64,000 bases of DNA. Source: Pleomorphomonas sp. PLEO. Lineage in GTDB: Bacteria > Pseudomonadota > Alphaproteobacteria > Rhizobiales > Pleomorphomonadaceae. Shown in pieces: positions 35,437 through 45,152 of the stretch. The translations under genes were made by a program, and so were the position numbers. The DNA lies in NCBI RefSeq assembly GCF_041320595.1, contig NZ_CP166625.1, forward strand, positions 5,392,001 through 5,456,000, written 5' to 3'. Position 1 is the stretch's first letter. Each line of letters begins with the position of its first letter. A model generated the notes under the pieces. That model searched no databases. It worked only from the letters and a program-made list of their open reading frames with translations, and had not been told where the DNA came from.

Positions 35437-37311
35437 TCAGCCGGCCTTTCGGTCTTTCTTTTTGCCTTTATAGGGCGCCTTGCCGTCGCGCGGCTCTTTG
35501 TAAGGTGGCTTGCCGTCGCGTGGCGCTTCCTTGTACGGCGCCTTGCCGTCGCGTGGCGCCTCCTTGTACGGCGCCTTGCCGTCGCGTGGCGCTTCCTTGT
35601 ACGGCGCTTTGCCGTCGCGCGGCGGCTTCACCTTGCCCTTGGGGCGATCGTCCTCACGCCGCGGCTTGTCCTTGCGGGGACCGGCCGGTGCCGCTGACGG
35701 CGGTCCGTCGGCGCGGAAGATGATAACATTCTCGTCGTTGCCAGCGGCGGAGAGCCGCTCCATGGCGGCGATGCCGCCCGGTGCCACCTCGGCAAAGGTC
35801 TCGCCGTCGGCGAGGCGGATGGCGCCGAAGTCGCGGCCCTTCAAGCCGGATTGGCGGCACAGGAAGGCGAGTATGCGCTTTACCTCGGCGCCGTCGCGAC
35901 GGCCGACCGACAAGCGGAACCAGGCCGAGCCGGTGAAATCGACCGACTCACGCAGCTTAGGCCGCTCGGGTGCGTCGGCGCGGCGAGACTTGGGCTCGAC
36001 GGGGTCGCTGATCTCTTCGGGCGACGGCAGTCGGGTGCGGGCGAGGCGAACGAAGGCGGCTGCCAGTTCCTCGGCCGTCCGCCCCTCGGCAAGCCGGCTT
36101 GCGAAGGCGCGCTCGTCCTCACCCATCTCCTCGCTGAGCAGCGGATCGGCGAGGAGGCGTTCTTCATCGAGCCTGTGGATCGTATCGGCCGACGGCGCTG
36201 CTTCGGAGAACAGTTCGATGCCGGCGCCGGCGAGAAGGCTCTCGGCACGACGGCGTCGGTTGGAGGGAACCAGCAGGACGGAGACACCCTTGCGACCAGC
36301 CCGGCCAGTACGGCCGGAACGGTGCAGCAGCACCTCGCTGTCATGCGGCAGATCGGCGTGAACGACGAGGCCGAGATCAGGCACGTCGAGCCCGCGCGCC
36401 GCCACATCGGTGGCAACGCAGACGCGGGCGCGGCCATCGCGCAATGCCGACAGTGCCTCGTTGCGCTCGCCCTGCCCCATCTCGCCGGATAGAGCCACCA
36501 CCGAAAAGCCGCGCTCGAGAAGCGCGCCGGTGAGGCGTTTCACGCCCTCGCGGGTACCGCAGAAGACAAGGGAGGTGATCGCATCGTGGAAGCGGAGAAG
36601 GTTGACCACCGCCTTCTCGATCTCGTGGGGGAAGACGCGAACGGCGTGATAGTCGATATCGGCGTGGACCTCGCCGTCCTCGGCGACATCGACGCGCGTT
36701 GCATCCGGCCGCATGAAGTCGCGGGCGAGACGGACGATATCGGACGGCAGCGTGGCGGAGAACAGCAGCGTCTGGCGATCGCTAGGAGCGGCGCCGAGCA
36801 GCTTCTCGAGGTCTTCTCGGAAGCCCAGATCGAGCATCTCATCGGCCTCGTCGAGCACGACGGCCACCGCGTCGCTCAGATCGAGATTGCGGCGATCGAG
36901 ATGGTCGCAGAGGCGGCCAGGCGTGCCAACGACGATATGAGCGCCCTGCGCCAGCTGCCGCTGCTCACGGCGCGGGTCCATGCCGCCGACGCAACAAACA
37001 AGGCGGGCGCCGGTTTCGCCGTAGAGCCAGGCGAGTTCGCGTGCCACCTGCAGCGCGAGTTCGCGGGTGGGCGCGACGACGAGAGCGAGCGGCTTTCCGG
37101 CCGGCGCGAAAATTTCCGCCGGGCCGAGAAGGCGCTCGGCAAGCGCCATGCCAAAGGCAACGGTTTTGCCGGACCCGGTGCGGGCGGACACCAGCATGTC
37201 GGCGCCAGCAAGTTCAGGCGCGGCGACGGCCAACTGGACGGAGGTAGGATCGGCGTAACCACGGGCGGCGAGTGCTCGCGCCAACGCGGGATGAGCTTGA
37301 GAAAAAGACAT
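35437..37311 (-). CDS. DEAD-box RNA helicase with DbpA-type RNA-binding domain and repetitive tail
   Basis: 624 residues. Helicase core: Q-motif region, ARTGSGKT (Walker A), PTRELALQ, VVGTPGR, LDEADEMLD, SAT and HRSGRTGRAG. A DbpA/CsdA-like RNA-binding domain lies at about 465-545 (WFRLSVGRRDGAEVKRILAF). The basic tail (about 560-624) consists of near-identical RDGKAPYKEAP units, encoded by 33-base direct repeats at 35480-35640. A role in ribosome assembly or cold adaptation is likely from family knowledge. Monocistronic; convergent with nothing. Confidence 0.93.
   Translation of the reverse strand: MSFSQAHPALARALAARGYADPTSVQLAVAAPELAGADMLVSARTGSGKTVAFGMALAERLLGPAEIFAPAGKPLALVVAPTRELALQVARELAWLYGETGARLVCCVGGMDPRREQRQLAQGAHIVVGTPGRLCDHLDRRNLDLSDAVAVVLDEADEMLDLGFREDLEKLLGAAPSDRQTLLFSATLPSDIVRLARDFMRPDATRVDVAEDGEVHADIDYHAVRVFPHEIEKAVVNLLRFHDAITSLVFCGTREGVKRLTGALLERGFSVVALSGEMGQGERNEALSALRDGRARVCVATDVAARGLDVPDLGLVVHADLPHDSEVLLHRSGRTGRAGRKGVSVLLVPSNRRRRAESLLAGAGIELFSEAAPSADTIHRLDEERLLADPLLSEEMGEDERAFASRLAEGRTAEELAAAFVRLARTRLPSPEEISDPVEPKSRRADAPERPKLRESVDFTGSAWFRLSVGRRDGAEVKRILAFLCRQSGLKGRDFGAIRLADGETFAEVAPGGIAAMERLSAAGNDENVIIFRADGPPSAAPAGPRKDKPRREDDRPKGKVKPPRDGKAPYKEAPRDGKAPYKEAPRDGKAPYKEAPRDGKPPYKEPRDGKAPYKGKKKDRKAG
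35480..35640. repeat. 33-bp coding minisatellite in the helicase tail
   Basis: TTGCCGTCGCG starts at 35480, 35510, 35543, 35576 and 35609, giving spacings of 30, 33, 33 and 33 bases. Units are nearly identical, differing by a few synonymous bases, and encode RDGKAPYKEAP on the minus strand; the 30-base unit encodes a 10-residue version. All units keep frame, so copy-number change would only lengthen or shorten the tail. Confidence 0.9.
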
Positions 37312-37426
37312 GAGCTTCCTGGGAGGGAACGCGCGGGCAACGGCAAGGCCAGCACGGCGCGAGAAAAAGGAACCCTCTCATACAGGCGAAAGCCCCGTTC
37401 CACCAGCCCCGGTAGTGCATGGCTCG

Positions 37427-38122
37427 TCAGCCGGAAAGCGTATCGGCAACGTGGGTCAGAAAGGCGGGAAGATCGGCGGTGATGAAATCGGCGGGGGGCA
37501 CGTCGTGACGTGCCGCTGTCTGTCCGACCACCAGAACGGTGCGCATGCCGAGAGCGCGCGGCACAACGAGATTACGCGGCGTATCCTCGAACATGGCGGC
37601 GGCCGTGGGCTCGACGGAAAAACGAGCGAGAAAGGCGGCGTAAGTGGCCTCGGCCGGTTTGGGCAGATAGTCGGCATCGACGATATCGAACATACCGTCG
37701 AAGCGATCATCGAGACCAAGACGCGAAAGCGTCTCCCCCGCATGTGCGTGAGTGCCGGAAGTGAGGATGAATTTGCGCCCAGGCAAACGAGAAAGCGCCG
37801 CGGCAAGCGCCGGATTCGGGGTGAGCACCGACCGATCGACCGCATGGACTTCCACTAGAAAGTCCTCCGGATCGACGCCATGCTCCTCCATCAACCCGCG
37901 CAGCGTCGTGCCATAACGGGCGGCGTAGTTCCGTTGCAGGGCGAGAGCGTCCTCGGCCGTGACGCCCGTCACCCGCGCCGTATAGGCACGGATGCGGCTC
38001 ATCACCGCGGTGAAGACGCCAGTTTCCGGCGGATATAGCGTGTCGTCGAGATCGAAGATCCAGTCTCGGACGCCGGCGAATACCGAGAGGTTATCGCCGG
38101 CGGGCAATTTGTCGGTCGTCAT
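37427..38122 (-). CDS. HAD-family pyrimidine 5'-nucleotidase
   Basis: 231 residues of the SDT1/pyrimidine 5'-nucleotidase type of HAD hydrolases. Nucleophile motif I is FDLDDTLYPP (about 23-32), motif II is the Thr/Ser in FILTSGTHAH and the acidic motif is MFEDTPRNL. The substrate is probably UMP/CMP or a damaged pyrimidine nucleotide, but this is family-level inference. Its ATG overlaps the argB stop by one base (TGATG), so it is coupled to argB. Confidence 0.88.
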   Translation of the reverse strand: MTTDKLPAGDNLSVFAGVRDWIFDLDDTLYPPETGVFTAVMSRIRAYTARVTGVTAEDALALQRNYAARYGTTLRGLMEEHGVDPEDFLVEVHAVDRSVLTPNPALAAALSRLPGRKFILTSGTHAHAGETLSRLGLDDRFDGMFDIVDADYLPKPAEATYAAFLARFSVEPTAAAMFEDTPRNLVVPRALGMRTVLVVGQTAARHDVPPADFITADLPAFLTHVADTLSG

Positions 38123-39027
38123 CAGCGTCTGATGAGCGTGCCGGCGCCTGTCTCGGTGAAGATCTCCAAGAGAACCGCGTGCGCCGTCTTGCCATTGACG
38201 ATCACTGCCGCGTCGACGCCGCGTTTCAGCGCGTCGAAGCAGGTCTCCACCTTGGGGATCATGCCGCCGGAAATGGTGCCGTCGGCAATCAGAGCCTGCG
38301 CTTCGGCGCGCGTCAGCTGCTTGAGGAGCTGATGGTCGCGGTCGAGCACGCCCGGCACATCGGTCAGGAACAACAGGCGCGCGGCGTGCAGGGCGCCGGC
38401 GATGGCGCCGGCGAAGGTATCAGCGTTGACGTTATAGGTCTCGCCATCGACACCAGGGGCGACGGGCGCCACCACCGGGATCAAGTCTTCCTTGGCCACC
38501 ATGTCGAGCACGGCCGGGTTGACTACCTTGGGCTCGCCAACGAAGCCAAGATCGATGACCTTCTCCATCTCACTGTCGGGGTCGCGCATGGTGCGCGTCG
38601 CCTTCTCGACGGTAACCATGTTGCCGTCCTTGCCGCAGAGGCCGATGGCCCGCCCGCCCTCGGCGTTGAGCGCCGAGACGATCTGCTTGTTGATGGAGCC
38701 GGCCAGCACCATCTCGACGATTTCCATGGTGGCACGATCGGTAACGCGCAGGCCGTTCTTAAATTCGCTCTTGATGCCGAGCTTATCGAGCATGGCACCG
38801 ATCTGCGGGCCACCGCCATGCACGACGATCGGCTTCATGCCCGACTGCTTCAGGAGCACGATGTCGCGGGCGAACGCACGGGCAAGATCGGGGTCGCCCA
38901 TGGCATGGCCGCCGTATTTCACCACGATGGTCTTGTCGTCGTAGCGCTGCATGTAGGGCAGCGCCTCCGAGATGATGCGGGCGCGCGACAGCATCGCTTC
39001 GGTGGATTCGGGCGTGGATGTGGTCAT
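38122..39027 (-). CDS. argB: Acetylglutamate kinase
   Basis: 301 residues. Phosphorylates N-acetylglutamate in arginine synthesis. The lysine-containing [11 protein letters not shown] (about 34-44), [13 protein letters not shown] (about 68-80) and the C-terminal [14 protein letters not shown] are family motifs. It lies in the conserved run engB-argB-HAD on the minus strand, with a 94-base gap after engB. Confidence 0.97.
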   Translation of the reverse strand: MTTSTPESTEAMLSRARIISEALPYMQRYDDKTIVVKYGGHAMGDPDLARAFARDIVLLKQSGMKPIVVHGGGPQIGAMLDKLGIKSEFKNGLRVTDRATMEIVEMVLAGSINKQIVSALNAEGGRAIGLCGKDGNMVTVEKATRTMRDPDSEMEKVIDLGFVGEPKVVNPAVLDMVAKEDLIPVVAPVAPGVDGETYNVNADTFAGAIAGALHAARLLFLTDVPGVLDRDHQLLKQLTRAEAQALIADGTISGGMIPKVETCFDALKRGVDAAVIVNGKTAHAVLLEIFTETGAGTLIRR

Positions 39028-39120
39028 GACGGCCTCGCGTCGTTTGGATCGACAAGGCCTATAGCCGATCGAGGGGCAAGGCTCAACGGCTGAACCGCCT
39101 GCCGGGCGCCCAGTTATCCG

Positions 39121-39771
39121 TCAGGCGCCGGCGAGCAACCGTGAAATCGCCGCCCGAAGCTCCTCCACACCGGCACCCTTTTCGCTGGACGTCGCGAGAA
39201 CCTCAGGAAAGGCGGCCGGACGCTTGCGAATGCGCTCGGCCGTCTCGGCGAGCACCTTGTCGATGCCACCCGGCTTCAGCTTGTCGGCCTTGGTCAGCAC
39301 GATCTGATAGGAGACAGCCGCCTTATCGAGCAGCGTCAGAACGTCTTCATCGTTCTTCTTGAGGCCGTGACGGGCGTCGATCAGCACGTAGACACGGCGG
39401 AGATTGGGGCGGCCGCGCAGATAGTCGCGGATCATGGCGTTCCAGACGTCGACCTTTTCCTTGGGCGCCTCGGCATAGCCGTAACCGGGCATGTCGACGA
39501 TCAGCAGGCCGCTATCGACCTCCGGTCGGAACAGGTTGAGTTCTTGCGTGCGGCCGGGCGTGTTGGAGGTGCGGGCAAGGCCCTGCTGACCGGTCAGCGC
39601 GTTGATCAGGCTCGATTTGCCGACATTGGACCGTCCGGCGAAGGCCACCTCGATGGTACCGGCGAATGGCGGCAGATCATCCGCCTGCGCCATGCCGCGA
39701 ACAAAATTCCAGGGCCGAGCGAACAGGAGGCGCGTCGCCTCTGGATCAGTCGCGGTGCGCGTGTCGTCCAT
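39121..39771 (-). CDS. engB: Ribosome-biogenesis GTPase EngB/YsxC
   Basis: 216 residues of the TRAFAC GTPase group needed for 50S assembly. G1 is [15 protein letters not shown]2 NTPGRTQ, G3 DMPGYG and G4 LTKADKLK. The frame is open to a TTG at 39786. I chose ATG 39771 because GAGG lies about nine bases before it. It follows yidC on the same strand after a hairpin. Confidence 0.95.
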   Translation of the reverse strand: MDDTRTATDPEATRLLFARPWNFVRGMAQADDLPPFAGTIEVAFAGRSNVGKSSLINALTGQQGLARTSNTPGRTQELNLFRPEVDSGLLIVDMPGYGYAEAPKEKVDVWNAMIRDYLRGRPNLRRVYVLIDARHGLKKNDEDVLTLLDKAAVSYQIVLTKADKLKPGGIDKVLAETAERIRKRPAAFPEVLATSSEKGAGVEELRAAISRLLAGA

Positions 39772-39822
39772 CGTGGCATTCCTCAAGGAAAGCAGTGGGC
39801 ATTCTCAGCCCTCATAACAGAA

Positions 39823-39848
39823 ACGGACCGGCGTGAAAGCCGGTCCGT
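39823..39848 (-). terminator. Hairpin between yidC and engB
   Basis: ACGGACCGGC (39823-39832) and GCCGGTCCGT (39839-39848) form a perfect 10-bp stem with a 6-base loop. On the minus strand it follows the yidC stop and leads into TTTCTGTT, so partial termination before engB is likely. Confidence 0.65.
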
Positions 39849-39876
39849 AGGTCGTGTGAGCCGTGAGCCCTGGGCG

Positions 39877-41685
39877 TCAGCCGGCTTTCGGCTTTTTGGC
39901 GAAGGTCGACTTCAGATTGTCGAACAGCTCGATCTTGACCCCGTGCTTCTTCATGATCAGCGACTGCTGCAGGATCGACAGCGAGTTGTTCCACGACCAG
40001 TAGATGACAAGACCCGCCGGGAACGACGCCATCATGAAGGTGAAAACGATCGGCATATAGGTGAAGAGCATCGCCTGCGTCGGATCGGGCGGCGTCGGAT
40101 TGAGCTTCATCTGCACGAACATGGTGATGCCCATGATGATCGGCCAAATGCCCAGCATCAGCATGTGCGGCGGCGTCCACGGGATGAGCCCGAACAGGTT
40201 GAAGATGGTGGTCGGATCGGAGGCAGAGAGATCATGGATCCAGCCGAAGAAGGGCGCGTGACGCATTTCGATGGTCACGTAGAGCACCTTGTAGAGCGAG
40301 AAGAACACGGGAATCTGCACGACGATCGGCAGACAACCGGCCAGCGGGTTGATCTTCTCCCGCTTGTATAGCTCCATCGTTTCCTGTTGCTGCTTGACCT
40401 TGTCGTCCGGGTACTTGGCCTTGATGTCGGCCATGGCCGGCTGCAGCATCTTCATCTTGCTCATCGACGCGTAGGACTTGTTGGCGAGCGGGAAGAAGAT
40501 GGCCTTGACGATCAGCGTCACCAGCAGGATGGCGATACCGAAGTTACCGACCAGCTTGTAGAGGTAGTCGATCAGCCAGAACATCGGCTTGGTGATCCAG
40601 TAGAACCAGCCCCAGTCGATCAGCCGGTCGAACTTGACGATACCCAATTCCTTTTCATAGGCGTCGACGCGGGCCACCGTCTTGGCACCGGCGAACAGGC
40701 GCGTCTCGGTCACGGCGCTACCGCCGGCCGGCACCTGCAGCGGATCGCGGAGGTAATTAGCCTGATAGGTATCGATATTGCCGGCCAGCGCCCAGGAGAA
40801 GCGCGGCTGGAAGTTGACGCCACCGTCGGGGATCAGCGCTGTCGCCCAATACTTGTCGGTGATGCCGAGCCAGCCGGTGCTGACGGGGGCAGGCTTCACG
40901 CCTTCGCTGTCCTTGAGGCTCTTGTAGGTCGCCTCGGTAAGCCCTTCGCTGCCGAACACGCCGAGCAAGCCTTCGTGCAGCACCCAGGTACCCGGCACCT
41001 GAGGGGTGCCGTAACGGGTGACGAGGCCATAAGGATAAACGGTTGTGGCAGTCGCCGAATTGTTGGCGACGCTGTCTTTCACCGTGAACATAACGTGGTC
41101 GTCGACGGAAATCTCGCGGGTGAAGACGAGGCCAGCTCCATTGTCCCACGTCAGCTTCACCGGCGTCGACGGCGTCAGGCGCGCGCCCTCCGGCGCCGTC
41201 CAGACCGTTTCGGCGCCCGGCAGCGCAACCCCGCCGCCGGCAGCGGCCTTGAAGCCGAATTCCGCGTAATAGGCATCGTTGGTGCCAAAGGGGTTGAGGA
41301 GTTTCACGAGCGGCGACGTCGGCTCGATGGTGTCGTGGTAAAGTTTCAGCGACAGATCGTCGATACGGGCGCCGGACAGGCTGATCGAACCGGTCAGCTC
41401 GGGCGTGTCGATCGCAACGCGGGGGCTCTTGGCGAGCGCCTCCTCGCGGGACACGAAGGCCGCCGTGGTGTTGAGGCCGACCGTCGGCGCCACGCCACCC
41501 TCGGCGGTGGTGCCCCCGGCCGCCTTGCCGTCGGCCGGCGCGCTCTGGCCGGCTGATTGCTGCTGGGCCGACTGCTCGGCGATCTGCGCCTTCTGGAGCC
41601 GGGGCCCGGCGACGAAATACTGCCAGCCGAGCAGCACAGCCAGCGACAGGGCGATGGCCAGAATCATATTGCGGTTTTCGGTCAT
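39877..41685 (-). CDS. yidC: Membrane protein insertase YidC
   Basis: 602 residues, normal for Gram-negative YidC. An N-terminal anchor helix (about 6-25, MILAIALSLAVLLGWQYF), a large periplasmic domain (about 85-365) and the five-helix insertase core (about 370-590), with KVLYVTIEMRHAPFFGWIHD and the C-terminal VIYWSWNNSLSILQQ. It inserts inner-membrane proteins alone or with SecYEG. Its ATG overlaps the rnpA stop (ATGA), part of the conserved rpmH-rnpA-yidC run. Confidence 0.97.
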   Translation of the reverse strand: MTENRNMILAIALSLAVLLGWQYFVAGPRLQKAQIAEQSAQQQSAGQSAPADGKAAGGTTAEGGVAPTVGLNTTAAFVSREEALAKSPRVAIDTPELTGSISLSGARIDDLSLKLYHDTIEPTSPLVKLLNPFGTNDAYYAEFGFKAAAGGGVALPGAETVWTAPEGARLTPSTPVKLTWDNGAGLVFTREISVDDHVMFTVKDSVANNSATATTVYPYGLVTRYGTPQVPGTWVLHEGLLGVFGSEGLTEATYKSLKDSEGVKPAPVSTGWLGITDKYWATALIPDGGVNFQPRFSWALAGNIDTYQANYLRDPLQVPAGGSAVTETRLFAGAKTVARVDAYEKELGIVKFDRLIDWGWFYWITKPMFWLIDYLYKLVGNFGIAILLVTLIVKAIFFPLANKSYASMSKMKMLQPAMADIKAKYPDDKVKQQQETMELYKREKINPLAGCLPIVVQIPVFFSLYKVLYVTIEMRHAPFFGWIHDLSASDPTTIFNLFGLIPWTPPHMLMLGIWPIIMGITMFVQMKLNPTPPDPTQAMLFTYMPIVFTFMMASFPAGLVIYWSWNNSLSILQQSLIMKKHGVKIELFDNLKSTFAKKPKAG

Positions 41686-42092
41686 GGACCTGTTTCTTCC
41701 TCGCTCGGCGCCGGCTTCAGCGCCTCCTTGCCGCCGCGCGGCCCCGTCTTGCCGGAGGCCGCGGCGCGAACGGCGCCGACGACATCGGCAACCAAGTCGG
41801 CAAACGGCATCTCGAGCGCCGGGCGGCGGCCGACCAGCACGAAATCGCGCCCAGGATCAGCGGCCGCGGCACCGGCGAGCCGTACCGCTTCCTTGAGACG
41901 GCGCCGGATGCGGTTGCGCACCACGGCATTGCCCATCTTCTTGGTCACCGTGAAACCGAAACGGGCGTCCGCTTCGGCTCCGTCCGCCGCCCCTTCAGGG
42001 CGACGGATCGATTGCAGCAAAAAGCCGCGCCGGGGCGTTCTGGCACCCCGGGCGACTTTCACGTAGTCGTTCCGCTTCTTCAGCCGCTGCAT
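41682..42092 (-). CDS. rnpA: Ribonuclease P protein component
   Basis: 136 residues with the RNase P protein signature RNRIRRRLKEAVRL after FGFTVTKKMGNAV. It supports the catalytic RNA in tRNA 5' processing. The N-terminus MQRLKKRNDYVKVARG matches the family, so I use ATG 42092 although the frame is open to 42131. It lies between rpmH and yidC, the standard order. Confidence 0.95.
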   Translation of the reverse strand: MQRLKKRNDYVKVARGARTPRRGFLLQSIRRPEGAADGAEADARFGFTVTKKMGNAVVRNRIRRRLKEAVRLAGAAAADPGRDFVLVGRRPALEMPFADLVADVVGAVRAAASGKTGPRGGKEALKPAPSEEETGP

Positions 42093-42143
42093 GTCAGGCG
42101 CCTCGCGAGCCGGATGGCCGGCGTCCGCCATGGACGAGGCCGA

Positions 42144-42278
42144 TTACGCCGACAGACGCTTGCGCCCCTGGGCCCGGCGGCGGGCGATCACCTTGCGGCC
42201 ACCGGCGGTGGCCATGCGCGCACGGAAACCGTGGCGGCGCTTGCGAATGAGCTTGGACGGCTGGTAAGTCCGCTTCAT
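42144..42278 (-). CDS. rpmH: 50S ribosomal protein L34
   Basis: 44 residues beginning [19 protein letters not shown] and ending GRKRLSA, a near-universal L34 sequence. The start at 42278 lies inside a longer open frame; a GGGCGGG site is upstream. First gene of rpmH-rnpA-yidC. Confidence 0.98.
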   Translation of the reverse strand: MKRTYQPSKLIRKRRHGFRARMATAGGRKVIARRRAQGRKRLSA

Positions 42279-42664
42279 GGTCGTTTGCCCGCCCGGCGGG
42301 CCCCTCGTTCTTGCGGCTGTCCGGCCTCGGTGCGCCGCGCGCCCCGCCTTCGGATAGCTCTCGTGTCTCAACTGGGAAATCGGCCACAGCACATGCGGCC
42401 AAGCCGGCCGAAAGACCGGTGGCGCCCTTCCGATCGGAGGGGCTTATACGGGACGGATGGTGGCACGTCAACGCATCAATGGCGGACCGCTGGCCTTTTG
42501 CCGGCTGTCTTCACGCTACTGACGCCTACGGGCACGAGTCGAGGTCAATATTGGCGAGGAATGTGGCAAAGCGACAGAATTTTACCTTATTTCGGACGCG
42601 TGCCTCTTCCAATTTCCGCGCGAAGCGACAGATAGAGAGCATTCTTTTTTCGGAATCTTCCATA
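42279..42664. other. Divergent intergenic region rpmH/histidine kinase; no gene seen
   Basis: It should hold the strong rpmH promoter (minus) and the kinase promoter (plus). The kinase frame stays open through it to 42311, but codes for no family sequence. The part from about 42530 is AT-richer, as expected near a promoter. Confidence 0.45.
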
Positions 42665-44113
42665 ATGGTCCAGACTGACAACTCCGGCGGCACCGACAAG
42701 CCGCATTTCCCGACTACTCACACGTTCAGTCTGTCCTTCAAACTCCTGATCTTCACGATTCTCTTCGTGATGTTCGCAGAAGTGCTGCTGTTCGTACCGG
42801 CCATCGCCACCTACCAGCGAAACTATATCGAATCGAAGATCCGCACGGCAGGGATCGTCGCGCATACGCTAACGACCTACCCGGAAACGGCACTTCCGCG
42901 CACCATTCAGGCCGACCTTCTCAACCGCCTCGACGCTTATGCCGTGGCGGTGCGCTCGTCCGGCATGAAACAGCTGGTCGCCATGGCCGATGCACCGCCG
43001 ACGGTCACCCGCAGCATCGATTTCGACAACCAGCAGACGCATGGCATTGTCGCCGAGGCGATCGACACGATGCTGTTCGGCGGAGATCGGACCATCCGCG
43101 TCACCGGCACCTATGACGACGAGGGCGAGATCGAAGTCGTATTCTCCGAGACCCATCTCAGGGAGGAGCTTCTGCATTTCGCCGGCCGATTGCTCCTGGT
43201 TTCCTTCTTGATTTCCGCTTTGGTCGGCGTGCTGGTGTTCTTTTCCATTCAATACCTGATGGTCATCCCGATGCGCCGCCTTGGGAAGGCGATCTACAAG
43301 TGGGCGCAGGAGCCTGAAGGGGATACCTATCTGGTCCGCTACGGCGGCCGGACGGACGAGATCGGCCGCGCCGAGTTCGCCGCCGCCAGCATGCAGCAGC
43401 GCATCCAGGAGCTTTTCAAACAGCAAAAGCGGCTTGTCGAGCTGGGCCTCGCGGTGTCGAAGATCAACCACGACCTCAGAAACCTGCTGGCCTCGGCCCA
43501 ACTTATCTCCGACCGCCTGACGGCCATTCCTGATCCGTCGGTGCAGCGGTTCGCGCCCAAGCTGGTGTCGGCCATCGATCGGGCGATCAACTACTGCCAG
43601 TCGGTGCTGGCCTATGGCAAGGCGCAGGAAGCTCCGCCGGCGCGGCGGCTCGTATCGCTGTCCCGGCTGGCCACCGATGTCGCGGAAACGACCGGTCTCC
43701 TCAACCACGCCAGTATCGAATGGGTGAACGCAGTCCCCGACGACCTTGAGGTCGACGCTGATTCAGATCAACTTTTCCGAGTGCTCGTCAATCTTGTTCG
43801 TAACGCGGCTCAGGCGCTGGAACAGCACAAGGACGACGCCCTGGTCCGCCGGCTGACCATCTCCGCCGAGCGCAATGGCTCCAAGGTGAGTATCCGCGTG
43901 TCCGACACCGGTCCGGGCCTTCCAGAAAAGGCGCGTGAATCGCTCTTCAAGCCGTTTGCCGGTTCTGTAAGGAGCGGCGGCACCGGTCTGGGCCTTGCCA
44001 TCGTCGCCGAGCTGGTGAAGGCGCATGGCGGCACGATCTCCTGCATCGACGGTGGCCCCGGCGCTACCTTCGTCATCGAGATCCCCGACAGACCGGCTCT
44101 CGCCGCTGCCTAA
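42665..44113 (+). CDS. Orphan membrane histidine kinase (HDLRN type)
   Basis: 482 residues. Membrane helices at about 26-48 and 175-199 flank a periplasmic sensor. A HAMP-like linker (200-250) leads to His269 in VSKINHDLRNLLASAQL, an HDLRN-type H-box unlike the usual HExxxP. The ATPase domain has LVNLVRNAAQAL, SDTGPGLP and SGGTGLGLAIVAEL. No response regulator is adjacent. ATG 42665 has no strong ribosome site. The upstream open frame to 42311 lacks homologous sequence. A conserved Rhizobiales neighbour of rpmH. Confidence 0.88.
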   Translation: MVQTDNSGGTDKPHFPTTHTFSLSFKLLIFTILFVMFAEVLLFVPAIATYQRNYIESKIRTAGIVAHTLTTYPETALPRTIQADLLNRLDAYAVAVRSSGMKQLVAMADAPPTVTRSIDFDNQQTHGIVAEAIDTMLFGGDRTIRVTGTYDDEGEIEVVFSETHLREELLHFAGRLLLVSFLISALVGVLVFFSIQYLMVIPMRRLGKAIYKWAQEPEGDTYLVRYGGRTDEIGRAEFAAASMQQRIQELFKQQKRLVELGLAVSKINHDLRNLLASAQLISDRLTAIPDPSVQRFAPKLVSAIDRAINYCQSVLAYGKAQEAPPARRLVSLSRLATDVAETTGLLNHASIEWVNAVPDDLEVDADSDQLFRVLVNLVRNAAQALEQHKDDALVRRLTISAERNGSKVSIRVSDTGPGLPEKARESLFKPFAGSVRSGGTGLGLAIVAELVKAHGGTISCIDGGPGATFVIEIPDRPALAAA

Positions 44114-44126
44114 AAGCCATAGAAAA

Positions 44127-44153
44127 AGCGACGGCGCTGTCGGCGCCGTCGCT
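44127..44153 (+). terminator. Hairpin terminator of the histidine kinase gene
   Basis: AGCGACGGCGC (44127-44137) and GCGCCGTCGCT (44143-44153) make a perfect 11-bp stem with a 5-base loop, 13 bases after the stop. The following T-run is weak (CGGTTCTTC). Confidence 0.7.
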
Positions 44154-44282
44154 CGGTTCTTCGGAGCAGGTGGGCAGATTATATCAATTCGCGAAGATAC
44201 CAACGCATCCGCTCATCGAGACCATTGCCGGTTTCTCATTTGCATCAGCGGCATGAGAAATCCGCTTCAATGCATCTTGGTA

Positions 44283-45029
44283 TTACTCGGCCGCCAAACT
44301 TTCACCGGTCACGCCAACACCGCTTTCGGCATCGAGCCACCAACTGACGTTGGCGTGGCGACGTAGAGCGGTTGCCGGGCATTCGGAACCGATCTCTCCA
44401 AGGATCGCGGCGCGAACAGCCTCGCTCTTGGTCGCACCGGTGGCGAGAACGATGATCTCCCGTGAATCGAGAATGGTGCCGATACCCATGGTCATGGCCT
44501 GGGTGGGTGGCAGCGCACCGTCGAAGAAGGCCGAATTGGCCTCAAGGGTCGATGCCTCGAGATCGACAACACGGGTGCGGGCAGCAAAATCAGCGCCCGG
44601 CTCGTTAAAGCCAATGTGACCGTTGCGCCCGATGCCGAGGAGTTGCAAATCGATGCCGCCCGCCTCGCGGATCATCGCCTCGTAGCGGCTCGCGAAAGCG
44701 GCGGGGTCGGCGGCAAGGCCATCAGGTACGAAGGTGCGGGCCTTGTCTATGTCGACCAGATCGAACAACTGGCTGTCCATGGTCGAGCGATAGGAACGAT
44801 GATCCTCGGTCGGCAGGCCGACATATTCGTCGAGATTGAAGGACGTGACGCCGGCAAAGCTGATTTCGCCAGCACGATAAAGCGCAACCAGCCGCTCGTA
44901 GACCGGCTCCATGGTGGCGCCGGTGGCAAGACCGAGAACGCTCTTGGGCGTCGCCTTGAGACGCTCGGCAATGCGGTCGGCCACGGCATGGGCCGCCGCC
45001 ACGGTCGTGGGAAAATGATTGATCCGCAT
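44283..45029 (-). CDS. nagB: Glucosamine-6-phosphate deaminase
   Basis: 248 residues. Converts glucosamine-6-P to fructose-6-P and ammonia. Motifs: LGLATGATMEPVYERL, FNLDEYVGL with the catalytic Asp, and GIGRNGHIGFNEPG with His and Glu. The frame extends to 45146, but ATG 45029 has GGAG at good spacing and starts the family sequence (MRINHFPT). It lies downstream of a ROK repressor on the same strand. No nagA is present in the window. Confidence 0.95.
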   Translation of the reverse strand: MRINHFPTTVAAAHAVADRIAERLKATPKSVLGLATGATMEPVYERLVALYRAGEISFAGVTSFNLDEYVGLPTEDHRSYRSTMDSQLFDLVDIDKARTFVPDGLAADPAAFASRYEAMIREAGGIDLQLLGIGRNGHIGFNEPGADFAARTRVVDLEASTLEANSAFFDGALPPTQAMTMGIGTILDSREIIVLATGATKSEAVRAAILGEIGSECPATALRRHANVSWWLDAESGVGVTGESLAAE

Positions 45030-45137
45030 CTTAAACTCCATCAATCGGCGACCAGCCCTGTCGGCGGCCACAGTCATCCATTTGCATAGATGATGGCGAT
45101 CAATAATTAGTTCGTCAAGATGCCGAACATAAAATTT

Positions 45138-45152
45138 GGATGACACTCATCC
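45138..45152. promoter_or_regulatory. Inverted repeat upstream of nagB (possible ROK operator)
   Basis: GGATGA-CAC-TCATCC at 45138-45152 is a perfect 6-bp inverted repeat overlapping the last codons of the ROK gene, about 110 bases before the nagB start. A TCATCCA-like copy recurs near 45075. Its role as an operator is a guess from position. Confidence 0.35.

Noticed and set aside
35480-35640. Regular 33-base repeats that might suggest a CRISPR array
   Set aside because: Units are contiguous with no spacers and encode in-frame peptide repeats of the helicase; no cas genes are near.
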